Source: Aurantiochytrium sp. KH105 (lineage: Eukaryota; Sar; Bigyra; Thraustochytrida; Thraustochytriidae). Taken from it: a DNA stretch of 64,000 nucleotides. Where the stretch lies: contig BGKB01000011.1 of assembly GCA_003116975.1 (NCBI GenBank), positions 124,001 to 188,000 of the forward strand, written 5' to 3'. Numbering within the stretch: position 1 is the first letter of the stretch; every line of letters starts with the position of its first letter. The notes under the pieces are model-generated. The model was not told where the DNA came from. It did no database searches and saw only the letters and a list, made by a program, of their open reading frames with translations. Shown one piece after another: positions 1 through 8,722 of the stretch. The position numbers and the translations under genes were made by a program.

Positions 1-3000
1 ATGGCTTACCTTCCAGCGAGAATTGCGCATGTCATCCACCTCTTTGGGAAGAGAATTTGTGGTCGTAAACTCTGCGGAGGATCGCCGGCGACGCATTTCA
101 GTGTGCGACTTGGCATGGCTGTTACGGCTCAGTCTGCACATGCCAAAGCCAAAGTCTACATTGACTTCAAGCTCCTCAGCACTTTCGAGCGCTCTGGCCG
201 TGTAGTGGCCCTCGAGGTTTGTCAGCGCGTAAAATGCACGCGAGCCGTACACGGAGTCAATATTTTCGGCAAGGTACACGGTGATGTTTGATTTGAATCT
301 CGTGGAAAACTCGACAACTGCAATGGATGGCAGCTGGGGGACTTCGATCAGTTTCACGAGCGGCATGATGCCTCCGAGTAAAGCTGGCAGTGTGTATTGA
401 AGTGCAGGCGTCTCGATGGCAATGTCTTCGACCGCGACGCTCAATAACAACGAGACCTCAAGGTCATCGGGCGGAGGAAGTGCTCGGCGGTCGGCAAAAT
501 TCAGGCTGTATGCCCAACCGTAGGGCATGTGAATGGTCACGCTCACCATAGGAGGCAACGTGCGAGCGGCTTGAGCGTGGAAGTCTGTGTTGCGATGGTT
601 TTCTCGGGTCAAGACAGGACGATCAGGGCGCTTCGAGTCCATGATGCCAAGCGAACCCACGAGGGCCGTTAAGCGAAGTGCCTCTTTGTCGAGACTTTCA
701 TCGTGCGCGTACGTGTGCAGGCTGATTCGCGCCTCAGTTGCGACGAGATAGGTCACTGTTTTGGACTCTTCGCCTGCGCGACCAACAAATGTTGACACGG
801 AACCATCGCCCCACGTAAATCCAGCCTTGACTTGAGTTGCATACACGTGACACGTGAAACGAAAGGGCAAGTCGCCCGCGGTTACAATAACCCAAGGTCG
901 ACTCACCTGTGAGTCCAGGTGCGTCGTCGATGAGGTTTCGCTTCGAGTGTCACCCACTCCTACAGCCCTTAAATTCGATGCAAGGATTCTTCTCAGGCGC
1001 TGTCCGACAGCAACAAGGTCGTTCTCATCTTTGATGGAATTGGAGCCCGTTGCTGACGACGACGCCTGCATGACCGGAGAAGAGGGCGAAAAAGGTGGGA
1101 GCGCAGGTGAGGTTGCGCCGTGGCGTCCCTTCTGTGGGCTTCCTGCTGCGGTTGCTCCTGCTGCTCCCGAGGCTGAAGATCCTGGTGCCGCCAAAGTTGG
1201 CGATTGCTCGCTGAGGTACAAGAGCTGGAACTGATTGAGAAGAAAGAGAATTTGCCATCGCGAAAAGAGCACCGAAGTATGAGCGAGCTGCACCAGGACA
1301 TCCACCAGGACACCAGGACTTTCTTCCGGCAAATGTGCATGAGCGCTTGCTGGAGCAGCCCTGGCGCCTTCCAGGAAGCTTGAGCGCGGCGTAGAAGGTA
1401 GGCTTTCTGGTGCGGAGGGCGTCTTGACATTGTCGACGAATCCAAAAAGCTGGCTCACCTTGGCCCAGAGACTTTCTCGATCTGCAATAACAAGCACGTT
1501 GGTGCCTTCCTCGATCCGAAGGAGCGAAATGTCGCGCACCTCCATTCGCTTGTCTGTGTCCCCCGCAGTTGGGCCAGGTGTACGAGGTGTTCGCGTGCCT
1601 GTATCCGCCGCGTTCTCAGAAGGAGCATGGTTTGACTCGGCAGCGGCGCGTTTGAGAGAATTGAGCGTCTCGATCGTTGCAATGCTGCGCAGCTGTACCT
1701 TGCCAAGCCAGAGTCCGAGCCAGAGTGTAGGTGCGGGCCTACCAGGCCACAGCTTGACAGCACGAGGTGCGTGCAGTTTGTTTTCCTCGAGAAAAGGAAG
1801 ATCAGCGGTGTGTTGCTCGAGGCATAGGTGGACAGAGCTTCCATCTCCACCAAGTTCGACCCATCGATCGACCATCTCACCGACGCGGAGATGCTTGGTT
1901 CGAAAACTGAGGGTCGCAGAGCCGACGAGTTCGTCGCGCTGCAAGTCGCGAACAGCCCAAAGCTCAATATCGATGTCAATGCGACGCATCGACATGAGGT
2001 CGGGTATCGTAAAGTGAAAGCCCTGATTCCATATGGGGTTGGAGACCTTGGAAAAGGTTTTTGTCTTGTGTTGCTCTTGCTTGTGGCGAATCACAACGTA
2101 AGTGGCTTGCGCTTTCCGCAGTGCGCGTGCCTCGAGTACATGGATGACCAGACCCTGCGATTGCGGCGGGCGGGAGATGCGGCCTGCGAGACGCTTGCCA
2201 TCCACGGCGGTACGTCTTTCGGTCAAGTCTTCACTCGAATGATCGCGAAGGCTGAAGGCAACGGTGCCCAACGTGGCGAGGACAGCATTGTCGCTGAATT
2301 TTGACAATGACACACGGACCTCAATCTCTTGGACGCAGATGCTCATGTCGAAGCTAATCGCAAAGCTCGCTTCCTCGAGCGCGGCGAAGCGGAGAGACTC
2401 GTTATGGTCATGCTGCGCGGCGTTAAGCTGCGATACGCTAAACATGCGTGAAAGTGCCGGTTTGGAGGAAGCGCTGTTTCCTCGAGGACTCGCCGGGGGA
2501 CTCGGATCCCACGACGCAAGACTCCCTAGTCTCGGCGCCATGGATGCAACACTTGCCCGTTTGTTTCTCGCATTTCGAGCCTGGGGAGGCGCAGCAAGTT
2601 GGGGAGGTGGAGAGGGCGAAGGCGAAGGCAACGGGGACGGCACGGGTGAGGAGGTCTGGCCAAGGGCCCGGGCCCACTTTTGCGACGTCTCTGTTGCAGG
2701 CGAGGCCGTGGCCGCGCGTGGTCGTGCGCTGGGTAATGAAGAAGCCAAAGACGGATCCGGAGGTGAGCCGGTCTTGATTTCGTGTTGGCCGTGCGTTGGC
2801 CCGCCCTGCGGATGCGACGAGGCCTGCTGGGCTTGCGCAGCGCTTTGGTCCTCGCGATGTACTCTGTGCAAAACCTCGAGCCAAATGCTGGCGAGATCGT
2901 CGAGATGAACGTCGGCTTCAGCGGCGCGCAGGGCCTTGAGGCGTTTTTTCTTTTGCGACTTTGACCCATGCTCGATGACTGTCAAGTGTATAAATGCATA

Positions 3001-4194
3001 GTACCTGTCTTTGTATCTGTTGCAACGCGTCGCATGCTCTTCAAGACTCATTGTATCACGAGCGTTGAGCGCGTCCATGGTGCGGACCTTGTCTTCGATG
3101 CTCTGCTTCCACGTGTCAAGTTCATTGACCATTCCCGCCAGAGTACGAATGAAAACGCTGTGGAGATGCATTTTGATGGGGGAGACGAAGACACGCAGAA
3201 AGATGTTTGGTCGATATGGTTTGGGTGGCGCTGGCCACCAATCACGGACGGCGAGACGCAGTGTGAGTGAAGTGGGCTCCAGGAGCCACGTATGGGGGAA
3301 ATAGGAAACGAGTTGCGTGGGCACGCGCACCGAACGGCCGTTTCGAACCTCTTTGAAGGGTACAAGGTGAGCGCGGGGCGCTTCGCTTTCCACGTAGCAG
3401 CCCAGGCGATGTATACGAATCAGTTTAAAGAGCTCCTCTGGTGATGGACACCGGCCCGGCTGCCACTCTGCGTTGCAAGAGACGACATCAATGGCCTGCA
3501 GACAGATCCCGATGGCTTCGCAGCGATTTGGCGCCTCTTTGGAGGAATCATGTGCTTGCTCAATACGCACGTGGACATTTCCGACGTGAATTTTGATGTT
3601 GCCGAGCAAGTTCTTTACAAAGCCTGGAAGATTAGGCAGCTGCAACTTGTTGAGACCAGTCCCTGAGGACGATGCGCGGCCGTCGGACGCCTGTGAAGGG
3701 CTGCGCGTTGAGCGTCGCGCGCGGCTTCCTTGCATGCTCTGGAAATCCTCGGAGGTTGAGTGGTCGCCATCGTCTTCGGCAAAAAGATCGTCGTACGAGT
3801 TGAAAAAGTCGACAAAGTCGGCGGCGAGCTGCTTAATGAACTGCGCCTCTACCTCGCGGCGCAAAGTGTCTTTGCGCTTGCGAAGGCGCGATATGAGGTC
3901 CTCGCGGGACACATCGTTGTCCTTTTTGAACTCGAGGACCACAGAGACGTCCTCTATGAAGATCTCGGTCGTGCGCGAGGACAAGTGGAAGAGCGGGAGC
4001 GCGATAGAAACCTTGCCAAGGATTCCCTGGACGACTTTGACGGGGAACGAGCTCGGGATGGCCGTCTTCTTGAGCTGCACATTCTCCAGGTTGATGGTGT
4101 TGCCCGACGAAAACAAATTAAGCACAAGCCCAAAGTCCGTCTCCACGAACTTGTCCAGCGCCTGGATCACGGCCTTGCGGATGAAGAACTCCAT
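1..4194 (-). CDS. VPS13: VPS13/chorein-family lipid-transfer protein, N-terminal part (3' end outside window)
   Basis: One frame stays open from the ATG at 4194 down to base 1 (1398 codons, no stop), so the gene is cut by the window edge. The N-terminus (residues 1-115) has the chorein N-domain layout: MEFFIRKAVIQALDKFV, then NLENVQLKKTAIP, then an LGKVSIALPLF strand. A second VPS13-type signature, FVKNLLGNIKIHVGNVHVRIE, follows near residue 200. Residues about 680-775 look like a C2 domain (GLVIHVLEARALRK, SNPIWNQGFHF, LWAVRDLQRDELVG), set in a Pro/Ser-rich linker region. VPS13 proteins form rod-like bridges that move glycerolipids between membranes at contact sites; that role is inferred from the family. 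The gene is divergent from the Cys-rich membrane protein gene that starts 773 bp away. The start was chosen because the chorein motif begins directly at this methionine. Confidence 0.85.
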   Translation of the reverse strand, partial: MEFFIRKAVIQALDKFVETDFGLVLNLFSSGNTINLENVQLKKTAIPSSFPVKVVQGILGKVSIALPLFHLSSRTTEIFIEDVSVVLEFKKDNDVSREDLISRLRKRKDTLRREVEAQFIKQLAADFVDFFNSYDDLFAEDDGDHSTSEDFQSMQGSRARRSTRSPSQASDGRASSSGTGLNKLQLPNLPGFVKNLLGNIKIHVGNVHVRIEQAHDSSKEAPNRCEAIGICLQAIDVVSCNAEWQPGRCPSPEELFKLIRIHRLGCYVESEAPRAHLVPFKEVRNGRSVRVPTQLVSYFPHTWLLEPTSLTLRLAVRDWWPAPPKPYRPNIFLRVFVSPIKMHLHSVFIRTLAGMVNELDTWKQSIEDKVRTMDALNARDTMSLEEHATRCNRYKDRYYAFIHLTVIEHGSKSQKKKRLKALRAAEADVHLDDLASIWLEVLHRVHREDQSAAQAQQASSHPQGGPTHGQHEIKTGSPPDPSLASSLPSARPRAATASPATETSQKWARALGQTSSPVPSPLPSPSPSPPPQLAAPPQARNARNKRASVASMAPRLGSLASWDPSPPASPRGNSASSKPALSRMFSVSQLNAAQHDHNESLRFAALEEASFAISFDMSICVQEIEVRVSLSKFSDNAVLATLGTVAFSLRDHSSEDLTERRTAVDGKRLAGRISRPPQSQGLVIHVLEARALRKAQATYVVIRHKQEQHKTKTFSKVSNPIWNQGFHFTIPDLMSMRRIDIDIELWAVRDLQRDELVGSATLSFRTKHLRVGEMVDRWVELGGDGSSVHLCLEQHTADLPFLEENKLHAPRAVKLWPGRPAPTLWLGLWLGKVQLRSIATIETLNSLKRAAAESNHAPSENAADTGTRTPRTPGPTAGDTDKRMEVRDISLLRIEEGTNVLVIADRESLWAKVSQLFGFVDNVKTPSAPESLPSTPRSSFLEGARAAPASAHAHLPEESPGVLVDVLVQLAHTSVLFSRWQILFLLNQFQLLYLSEQSPTLAAPGSSASGAAGATAAGSPQKGRHGATSPALPPFSPSSPVMQASSSATGSNSIKDENDLVAVGQRLRRILASNLRAVGVGDTRSETSSTTHLDSQVSRPWVIVTAGDLPFRFTCHVYATQVKAGFTWGDGSVSTFVGRAGEESKTVTYLVATEARISLHTYAHDESLDKEALRLTALVGSLGIMDSKRPDRPVLTRENHRNTDFHAQAARTLPPMVSVTIHMPYGWAYSLNFADRRALPPPDDLEVSLLLSVAVEDIAIETPALQYTLPALLGGIMPLVKLIEVPQLPSIAVVEFSTRFKSNITVYLAENIDSVYGSRAFYALTNLEGHYTARALESAEELEVNVDFGFGMCRLSRNSHAKSHTEMRRRRSSAEFTTTNSLPKEVDDMRNSRWKVSH

Positions 4195-4560
4195 GCCGGC
4201 CAGCCCCGCCGCCCCCGCGCCCGCGCGCGGCGCTCGAGGCTCTCCGCGCCGCCGGCCGGGTTTGCTGCGATGCGATTCAAACAAAACGGAGTCACACTAT
4301 AGGCTCTCCTCCCCCTGCCTCGGTACCGGTATCCCGCGGTACCAGTATTCGGGACGCAAATTCCCTAGTACCGCGCTTTTTTTTCTTTTCTTTTTTTCTC
4401 GCGACGCCAGCCAGGCCTAGTTGTAGCCTAAACAGGGACCCGACGGGGGGGGGGGGCGGTGGCGGGCGAAATAGTTGACTTGGGAGCTGGCGATAGGCGA
4501 CTTGCGGCGCGGCGATAGCGCACTTGCGGGCGGCCTGCGGGGAATCAAGCGGCACGCGAG

Positions 4561-4606
4561 CGATGGATCGATGGATCGAAAAGTCGATGGACTGATCGAT
4601 CCATCG
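4561..4606. repeat. Perfect 12-bp inverted repeat (possible hairpin)
   Basis: CGATGGATCGAT at 4561-4572 is matched by its exact reverse complement ATCGATCCATCG at 4595-4606, with a 22-nt loop. It lies in the VPS13/Cys-rich spacer. It could be a dimeric transcription-factor site or just a GATC-rich microsatellite by-product. Confidence 0.7.
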
Positions 4607-4650
4607 TCGCACTGCGCACGCGCGGCCTCGAGCGAGCAGGCCTGGCGCTC

Positions 4651-4694
4651 GCCAGCAGACCGGACTCGCGACGCCAGCAGACCGGACTCGCGAC
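4651..4694. repeat. Tandem 22-bp duplication
   Basis: Two exact head-to-tail copies of a 22-mer beginning GCCAGCAGACCGG lie at 4651-4672 and 4673-4694 in the divergent spacer. Confidence 0.85.
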
Positions 4695-4967
4695 GCCAGG
4701 CCGCGCTGTGCCGGCCGCGCAGCGCCCGCGCGCGGACGTTCGTCCGGGCGCGCGACCGGGCCGGGGGGCCTTCGCAGAGGCGTCCGGGTCGAAGTCGATC
4801 CTGGTCGACCTCGTATCGTGGGAGGGAGGGAGACGGACCTCGAGCTCGAGCTCGAGCGCGTCGCGGAGGACGCGCACAGCGACGGGCACGGCGAGGGGCG
4901 CGGAGCCGAAGAGCCTCCGCGGCAGGCGCGGACACGGAGGAAGCGGGCCCGCGGGGCGGAGAATGCC

Positions 4968-6275
4968 ATGCAGGCTTCGGGAAGCCTCGAGACTGGCGGC
5001 GACGAGGGTAGCAGCAGCAGGACTAGCAGCAGGAGCAGCGCGACGAGCGCCTTTGGCACGGCGGCGTCAAGCAGGAGCCGCAGCTCGAGCAAGGGTGCAA
5101 GGGCTACCGGCGAGCTCATGATCAACGTAGGCCTTGACGAGGACGACCTCGAGGGAAGTCTGCCGTCGCGCAAAGCGAAGAGCTCGAGTCGCGGAAAGCT
5201 CAGCAAGTCCAAGCGGGAAAGCAGGTCCAGCGGCAGCCTGACCAGGACGGGGAGCGGGAGCGGGAGCGGGCGAATTCGGAGACGAGCAGGCCGCGACCGA
5301 CGGAAGCGAGGTCCTGCCTCGGTGGGTCTAGCTGCCCTGGTTCTCATCGAGACATTGCGGCTAGCCGTCGTGGCGATCGTGGCCATCGCCAAGGGTAAAA
5401 AGGCCCGCGGGGCGGCGTGGGCAGATCTCCGCAATTGGGTCTACGATGGAGCATCTTCAGCTCGCGCAGATCCCAAACATGCGATCAAAATGCTAGTCTA
5501 CACCATTGCCATCCTCGGTGTGTTTGTGCTTGGTCTGCAACTCATGGGGTTCGATGTTGGGGGTGGGCTGGTCCCCTTTGGACGCGGTGCAAGCCCAGAA
5601 GGAGAACTGGTGACGCTGGGGACCGTAGAAGGCGCATCATCCCCCAGTAATGGCGCGGGTGCCAATGACGGTTCCGATGCGGACTTTGAAGACCCAGCTA
5701 TCGTCGATCCTAGCGGCGGGCAAACTGTAGAAAAGAAAAAGCTTTCCAAGAAGGAGGAGGTTGCCTTTGCGTGCAAAGAGGTCGAATGCGTCGAAAGGTG
5801 TGTCCGCAAGTCAACGAAGAAGTGTCTTCAGAGCGAGGGATGCATCAAACAACGCGTTTATGCGTGCAAAAAAAAGTGTCGCAAGTCCCGCTGTGAGAGC
5901 CGCTGCAAAGTAGAACCTGCAACGGGGTATGTCGAACGTGAGATGAAGACAGACAAGTGCAAGGAGGATTGCTCGATGAATAACAAGTGTATCGAGAAAT
6001 GCGAACGCGAGGGCAAGCCTTGCAAGGCCCGCTGTGGCGAGCGTCGCAAGAAGTTCACCTGCGATCGGCAGGCCGAGATTCCATGGCCGAATGCCCAAGC
6101 TGCTGTTAGCGCGGCCGAGATTCCTGATGACGAAGATGCCGACGATGCTGGTCTCGACGAGGACGACGACGCAGGAAGCGCAGGCTTCGCGGCTGACGAT
6201 GCAACGGGTTCCGGAGGTGGAGACGAAAGTGCAGGCGGCGGCGGCGGCGATGATGACGACGACGATGAAATATGA
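4968..6275 (+). CDS. Cys-rich membrane protein of unknown function
   Basis: 435 aa from the first ATG of the frame at 4968; the frame is open further upstream, but without an ATG. The N-terminal ~110 residues are Ser/Arg/Gly-rich and probably disordered. Two hydrophobic segments follow: about residues 118-142 (GLAALVLIETLRLAVVAIVA) and 175-195 (MLVYTIAILGVFVLGLQLMG). The second is the stronger transmembrane helix. After it comes an acidic linker and, at about residues 268-365, a Lys/Arg-rich domain with 16 cysteines in CxxxC/CxxxxC spacing, followed by an acidic Asp/Gly tail. The Cys domain is probably lumenal or extracellular and disulfide-bonded. I do not recognise the family and assign no function. 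The gene is divergent from VPS13. Confidence 0.7.
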   Translation: MQASGSLETGGDEGSSSRTSSRSSATSAFGTAASSRSRSSSKGARATGELMINVGLDEDDLEGSLPSRKAKSSSRGKLSKSKRESRSSGSLTRTGSGSGSGRIRRRAGRDRRKRGPASVGLAALVLIETLRLAVVAIVAIAKGKKARGAAWADLRNWVYDGASSARADPKHAIKMLVYTIAILGVFVLGLQLMGFDVGGGLVPFGRGASPEGELVTLGTVEGASSPSNGAGANDGSDADFEDPAIVDPSGGQTVEKKKLSKKEEVAFACKEVECVERCVRKSTKKCLQSEGCIKQRVYACKKKCRKSRCESRCKVEPATGYVEREMKTDKCKEDCSMNNKCIEKCEREGKPCKARCGERRKKFTCDRQAEIPWPNAQAAVSAAEIPDDEDADDAGLDEDDDAGSAGFAADDATGSGGGDESAGGGGGDDDDDDEI

Positions 6276-6457
6276 AAAGGAAGGAAGAAAGGAAGAAAAC
6301 GTTCACTCCATGATGAATCATGTTTATTTTGCTCAATCTAGGTGTCTTCCTTGACGATTTCTACGCAAGCCGAAAACACATGTTGTTTGCTTGTTTTTCT
6401 GTTTGGCGCTGTCTATCTGTCTTTTTGTCTGTCTGTTTATTTGGCCATCAGCCAGCG

Positions 6458-6979
6458 TCATCGCTTCCTTGCACCTTGCATGGAAAGACGAGATTCCTGG
6501 ATTGCTTCGTACCGACCTGTCTGGTATCCCGCATAGTACCAGCTCATGAGCAAGGCAGCCAACTCAGGGTCGTCGCTGGGTGGCACAAGACCCATGGACG
6601 CTGGTGCTGGTGGCGCAGAGTGCGTCGTGTCTGGACCTTTGGTTTGTCTTTTCGTCGCCTTGGGTTTTTCGAAAAAGCTACTGTCGCTGGCGACATCGTA
6701 AACTCTGTTCTGCTTCTGACTCTCTTTGCCGTCTGCACTATCGCTACCCCCGTTCCCCTCGTCCTCGTCGTTGTGGTCGTGCTCGTCCCCGCGCTCGTCG
6801 TGGTCACGGCCATGGCGCTCGTCGCTGATCGAGACCCATGGACCCGGCTGCGGCGCTGCGGCACCTGTCGCAGGCGTCTGTGCGCGCGTCTCGGGCGCCC
6901 CGGGGTCAGAGTCAAAGGCGTCCACCGCACGCTGGAAGGCGCCGACGATGGCAGAGTCGTCCCAATCCTCGCCGTTCAT
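6458..6979 (-). CDS. SMN1: Survival motor neuron (SMN)-like protein lacking a Tudor domain
   Basis: 173 aa. The N-terminus (residues 4-22, EDWDDSAIVGAFQRAVDAF) matches the SMN Gemin2-binding helix, whose core is WDD followed by an amphipathic helix. The C-terminus (about 138-160, PELAALLMSWYYAGYQTGRY) is the YG box that drives SMN oligomerisation. Between them lies a His/Asp/Glu/Gly-rich linker (about 55-85) with no recognisable Tudor domain, as in the short fission yeast SMN. The family chaperones Sm-ring assembly on spliceosomal snRNAs with Gemin2; that role is inferred here. The start at 6979 is the first ATG in the frame and sits right before the Gemin2-binding motif. An upstream exon cannot be excluded, because the frame is open to 7147 without another ATG. 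Confidence 0.8.
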   Translation of the reverse strand: MNGEDWDDSAIVGAFQRAVDAFDSDPGAPETRAQTPATGAAAPQPGPWVSISDERHGRDHDERGDEHDHNDEDEGNGGSDSADGKESQKQNRVYDVASDSSFFEKPKATKRQTKGPDTTHSAPPAPASMGLVPPSDDPELAALLMSWYYAGYQTGRYEAIQESRLSMQGARKR

Positions 6980-7444
6980 CCTTGTCGTCGAGGTTTCAAC
7001 TTTACGCCTAGCTCCTTCAATGTCGCCCAATGGCGCCCGGGACTCACAGTCAGCTGCCCGTTTCTTGCTAACACGGGCGTGTCTGGAATGTCGAAAAAAT
7101 GCAACATCTTCTTCTACAAAGTTAGAGGAATACACAAGCACTCCCAACTGTAAACCAACTTAAAATCGAGAGTGAGGTTCTGTTCGATCGCATGGGCTCG
7201 GAATGGATCCAACGAAAAATAACTTGACGCAAAGGACACGCGAGTGTTATAGAAGTTGCCCTGCTCGCGTTTGCGAGGCGTCTCGGCCTGTCGACGCTTG
7301 TCAAAATGCGATGGCGAAAGCAACTTATTCATCAGTGGTTGAAAATCCTTGTTTTCTCATGTTCTTGTCATGGTCTATTCATGGTCACCAGGAGTAGGGC
7401 GTTCGTTATACACGGCCAGTGAGCGTCATACAATTTTGTTCACT
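6980..7444. other. Short intergenic stretch between SMN-like and C-CAP/TPR genes
   Basis: 465 bp with no supported gene. It must contain the promoter of the SMN-like gene (reading left) and the 3' end of the C-CAP/TPR gene transcript. Base composition is less GC-rich than in the coding regions. I see no RNA gene or repeat. Confidence 0.4.
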
Positions 7445-8722
7445 TTATGCGCTGGTACTTGCTTGGCGCAGACGCATCTCAGCAAAAGTAAGTGCCTGCT
7501 TGATCTCCTTGTTCTTGGGCTCAAGCTCGAGAGCCTTGGAAAGCTCAATGGCCGCTTCACGGTAGCGCTTCATGGCGTGAAGCGCAATGCCCTTCCGAAA
7601 AAGCGCCTTGGTCATGTCTGGCTTGAGCTTGAGCGCCTCGTCTGCAGCTTCCAAGGCCTCGGCATGATGGCCGAGCTTGAGACGGGAGAATGCGAGGTTG
7701 GACCACAACGTAGGCACAATCTCTGCGGTTTCAGGCGCAATGTCGAGACCTTCGCGGTAGAAGACGCACGCCTGCGCGTAGTTGCCCTCCTGGAATGCTT
7801 CGTTTCCGCCAATCTTCTTGAGCTCCGCCGCGCGTTCGCGCGATTGCAGGCCGTCGCCATCGCCGGCAGCCTCGGCGGCGTCAATTTCGGCTTGCGTCAA
7901 GGGCATGTTTCCACGCGAGCGATAGACACGCTCTGTGACGATGTCACCGTTCTGGACGTGCGAGAGGTACTGCACCTCGGCAGGCCTTTCGGCGTCGTGG
8001 TCCTTGGCGCCCAGCTTGAGATAGCAAATTTCCTCGGAGGCAATCTTGCCTTCGGGGTGGTGAATGTGAAGCGAGGAGTCTTCCACGCCCGCATGGAAAA
8101 ACTTGTGCTCACCCGGCTGAAAGACGCCCGGCGCGTACCTCACCTCCAGACCCTTGCACAGATCGGCCTGCAGGATATGGTTCGTGGCGCGAAAGAGCAC
8201 CTTGCAGTCTGTGCAGTTGGACACCTCCACGTGGCTCGTAATGGTCACGGTCTCTACGTTGAAGGTACAGTCCTCGCACTCCTCGATAAAGACCTTGACG
8301 AGCTTGGCGTTCAAGGAGGCGGGAAGGGTAAAGGTGCTACCCTTGGCGCCCTTGAAGGATACGACGCGCTTGTCGCCGATCAAATTTGATTCAAGAGTGA
8401 TTTCCTTGCCGCTGTACTCGTCGTCAAAGACCTGGCGCATGGCGGCCTCGGACATCTTACGCTGGTCCCAGGCCTTTTTGGCCTCCTTGAGGGCCTCGCG
8501 CTTTTCGCGATCGCGCTTCTCGGCCTCCGACTTGGGCTCATCCTTGTTCAGGCCCAGGGCCTCGGACGCTTTGGCGCGGGCCTCCTCTTCCTCGCGCGCA
8601 ATGTCCGCCTCGGACTCCTTGGTGAACTTGTCCCACTTGTCGTAGTAGTCCGTGCGTTTGCTGGCGAGCTCCTCCGAGGACGTGCCTGGCGCCGCCGGCG
8701 GTGTCGCGCCTTCGCTGCCCAT
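7445..8722 (-). CDS. C-CAP/TBCC-like beta-helix plus TPR protein
   Basis: 425 aa, starting at MGSEGATPP (8722), the first ATG in a frame that is otherwise open upstream. Residues 20-90 are charged and probably coiled coil. Residues about 105-235 resemble the C-CAP/cofactor C-like right-handed beta-helix (repeating short strands such as KVFIEECEDCTFNVETVTIT and HVEVSNCTDCKVLFRATNHI). This fold occurs in cyclase-associated proteins and tubulin cofactor C. Residues about 296-415 form three TPR units (KKIGGNEAFQEGNYAQACVF, LWSNLAFSRLKLGHHAEALE, ALFRKGIALHAMKRYREAAI). The TPRs suggest a protein-binding or co-chaperone role, and the beta-helix suggests a cytoskeletal partner; both are inferences. 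The combination is unusual, and I do not know a named orthologue. Confidence 0.7.
   Translation of the reverse strand: MGSEGATPPAAPGTSSEELASKRTDYYDKWDKFTKESEADIAREEEEARAKASEALGLNKDEPKSEAEKRDREKREALKEAKKAWDQRKMSEAAMRQVFDDEYSGKEITLESNLIGDKRVVSFKGAKGSTFTLPASLNAKLVKVFIEECEDCTFNVETVTITSHVEVSNCTDCKVLFRATNHILQADLCKGLEVRYAPGVFQPGEHKFFHAGVEDSSLHIHHPEGKIASEEICYLKLGAKDHDAERPAEVQYLSHVQNGDIVTERVYRSRGNMPLTQAEIDAAEAAGDGDGLQSRERAAELKKIGGNEAFQEGNYAQACVFYREGLDIAPETAEIVPTLWSNLAFSRLKLGHHAEALEAADEALKLKPDMTKALFRKGIALHAMKRYREAAIELSKALELEPKNKEIKQALTFAEMRLRQASTSA

Larger units (their letters stand above)
4195..4967. promoter_or_regulatory. Divergent intergenic spacer (VPS13-like / Cys-rich protein)
   Basis: No supported gene. 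The 773 bp spacer holds a pyrimidine tract (about 4377-4400), a G12 run at 4445-4456, a 12-bp perfect inverted repeat (4561-4572 / 4595-4606) and a tandem 22-mer (4651-4694). It also has GCGCACTTGCG at 4518-4528, a motif seen in other divergent spacers of this window. It probably contains both promoters. Apparent ORFs here are GC-biased and low in complexity. Confidence 0.5.

Noticed and set aside
1..4420. Several + strand ORFs (for example near 1424-2017, 2264-2908 and 3593-4420)
   Set aside because: They lie antisense to the single open VPS13-like frame and have no recognisable protein features; high GC lengthens antisense frames.
4292..5434. 380-codon - strand ORF
   Set aside because: Arg/Pro/Leu low-complexity product overlapping the Cys-rich protein gene and the promoter spacer; no domain.
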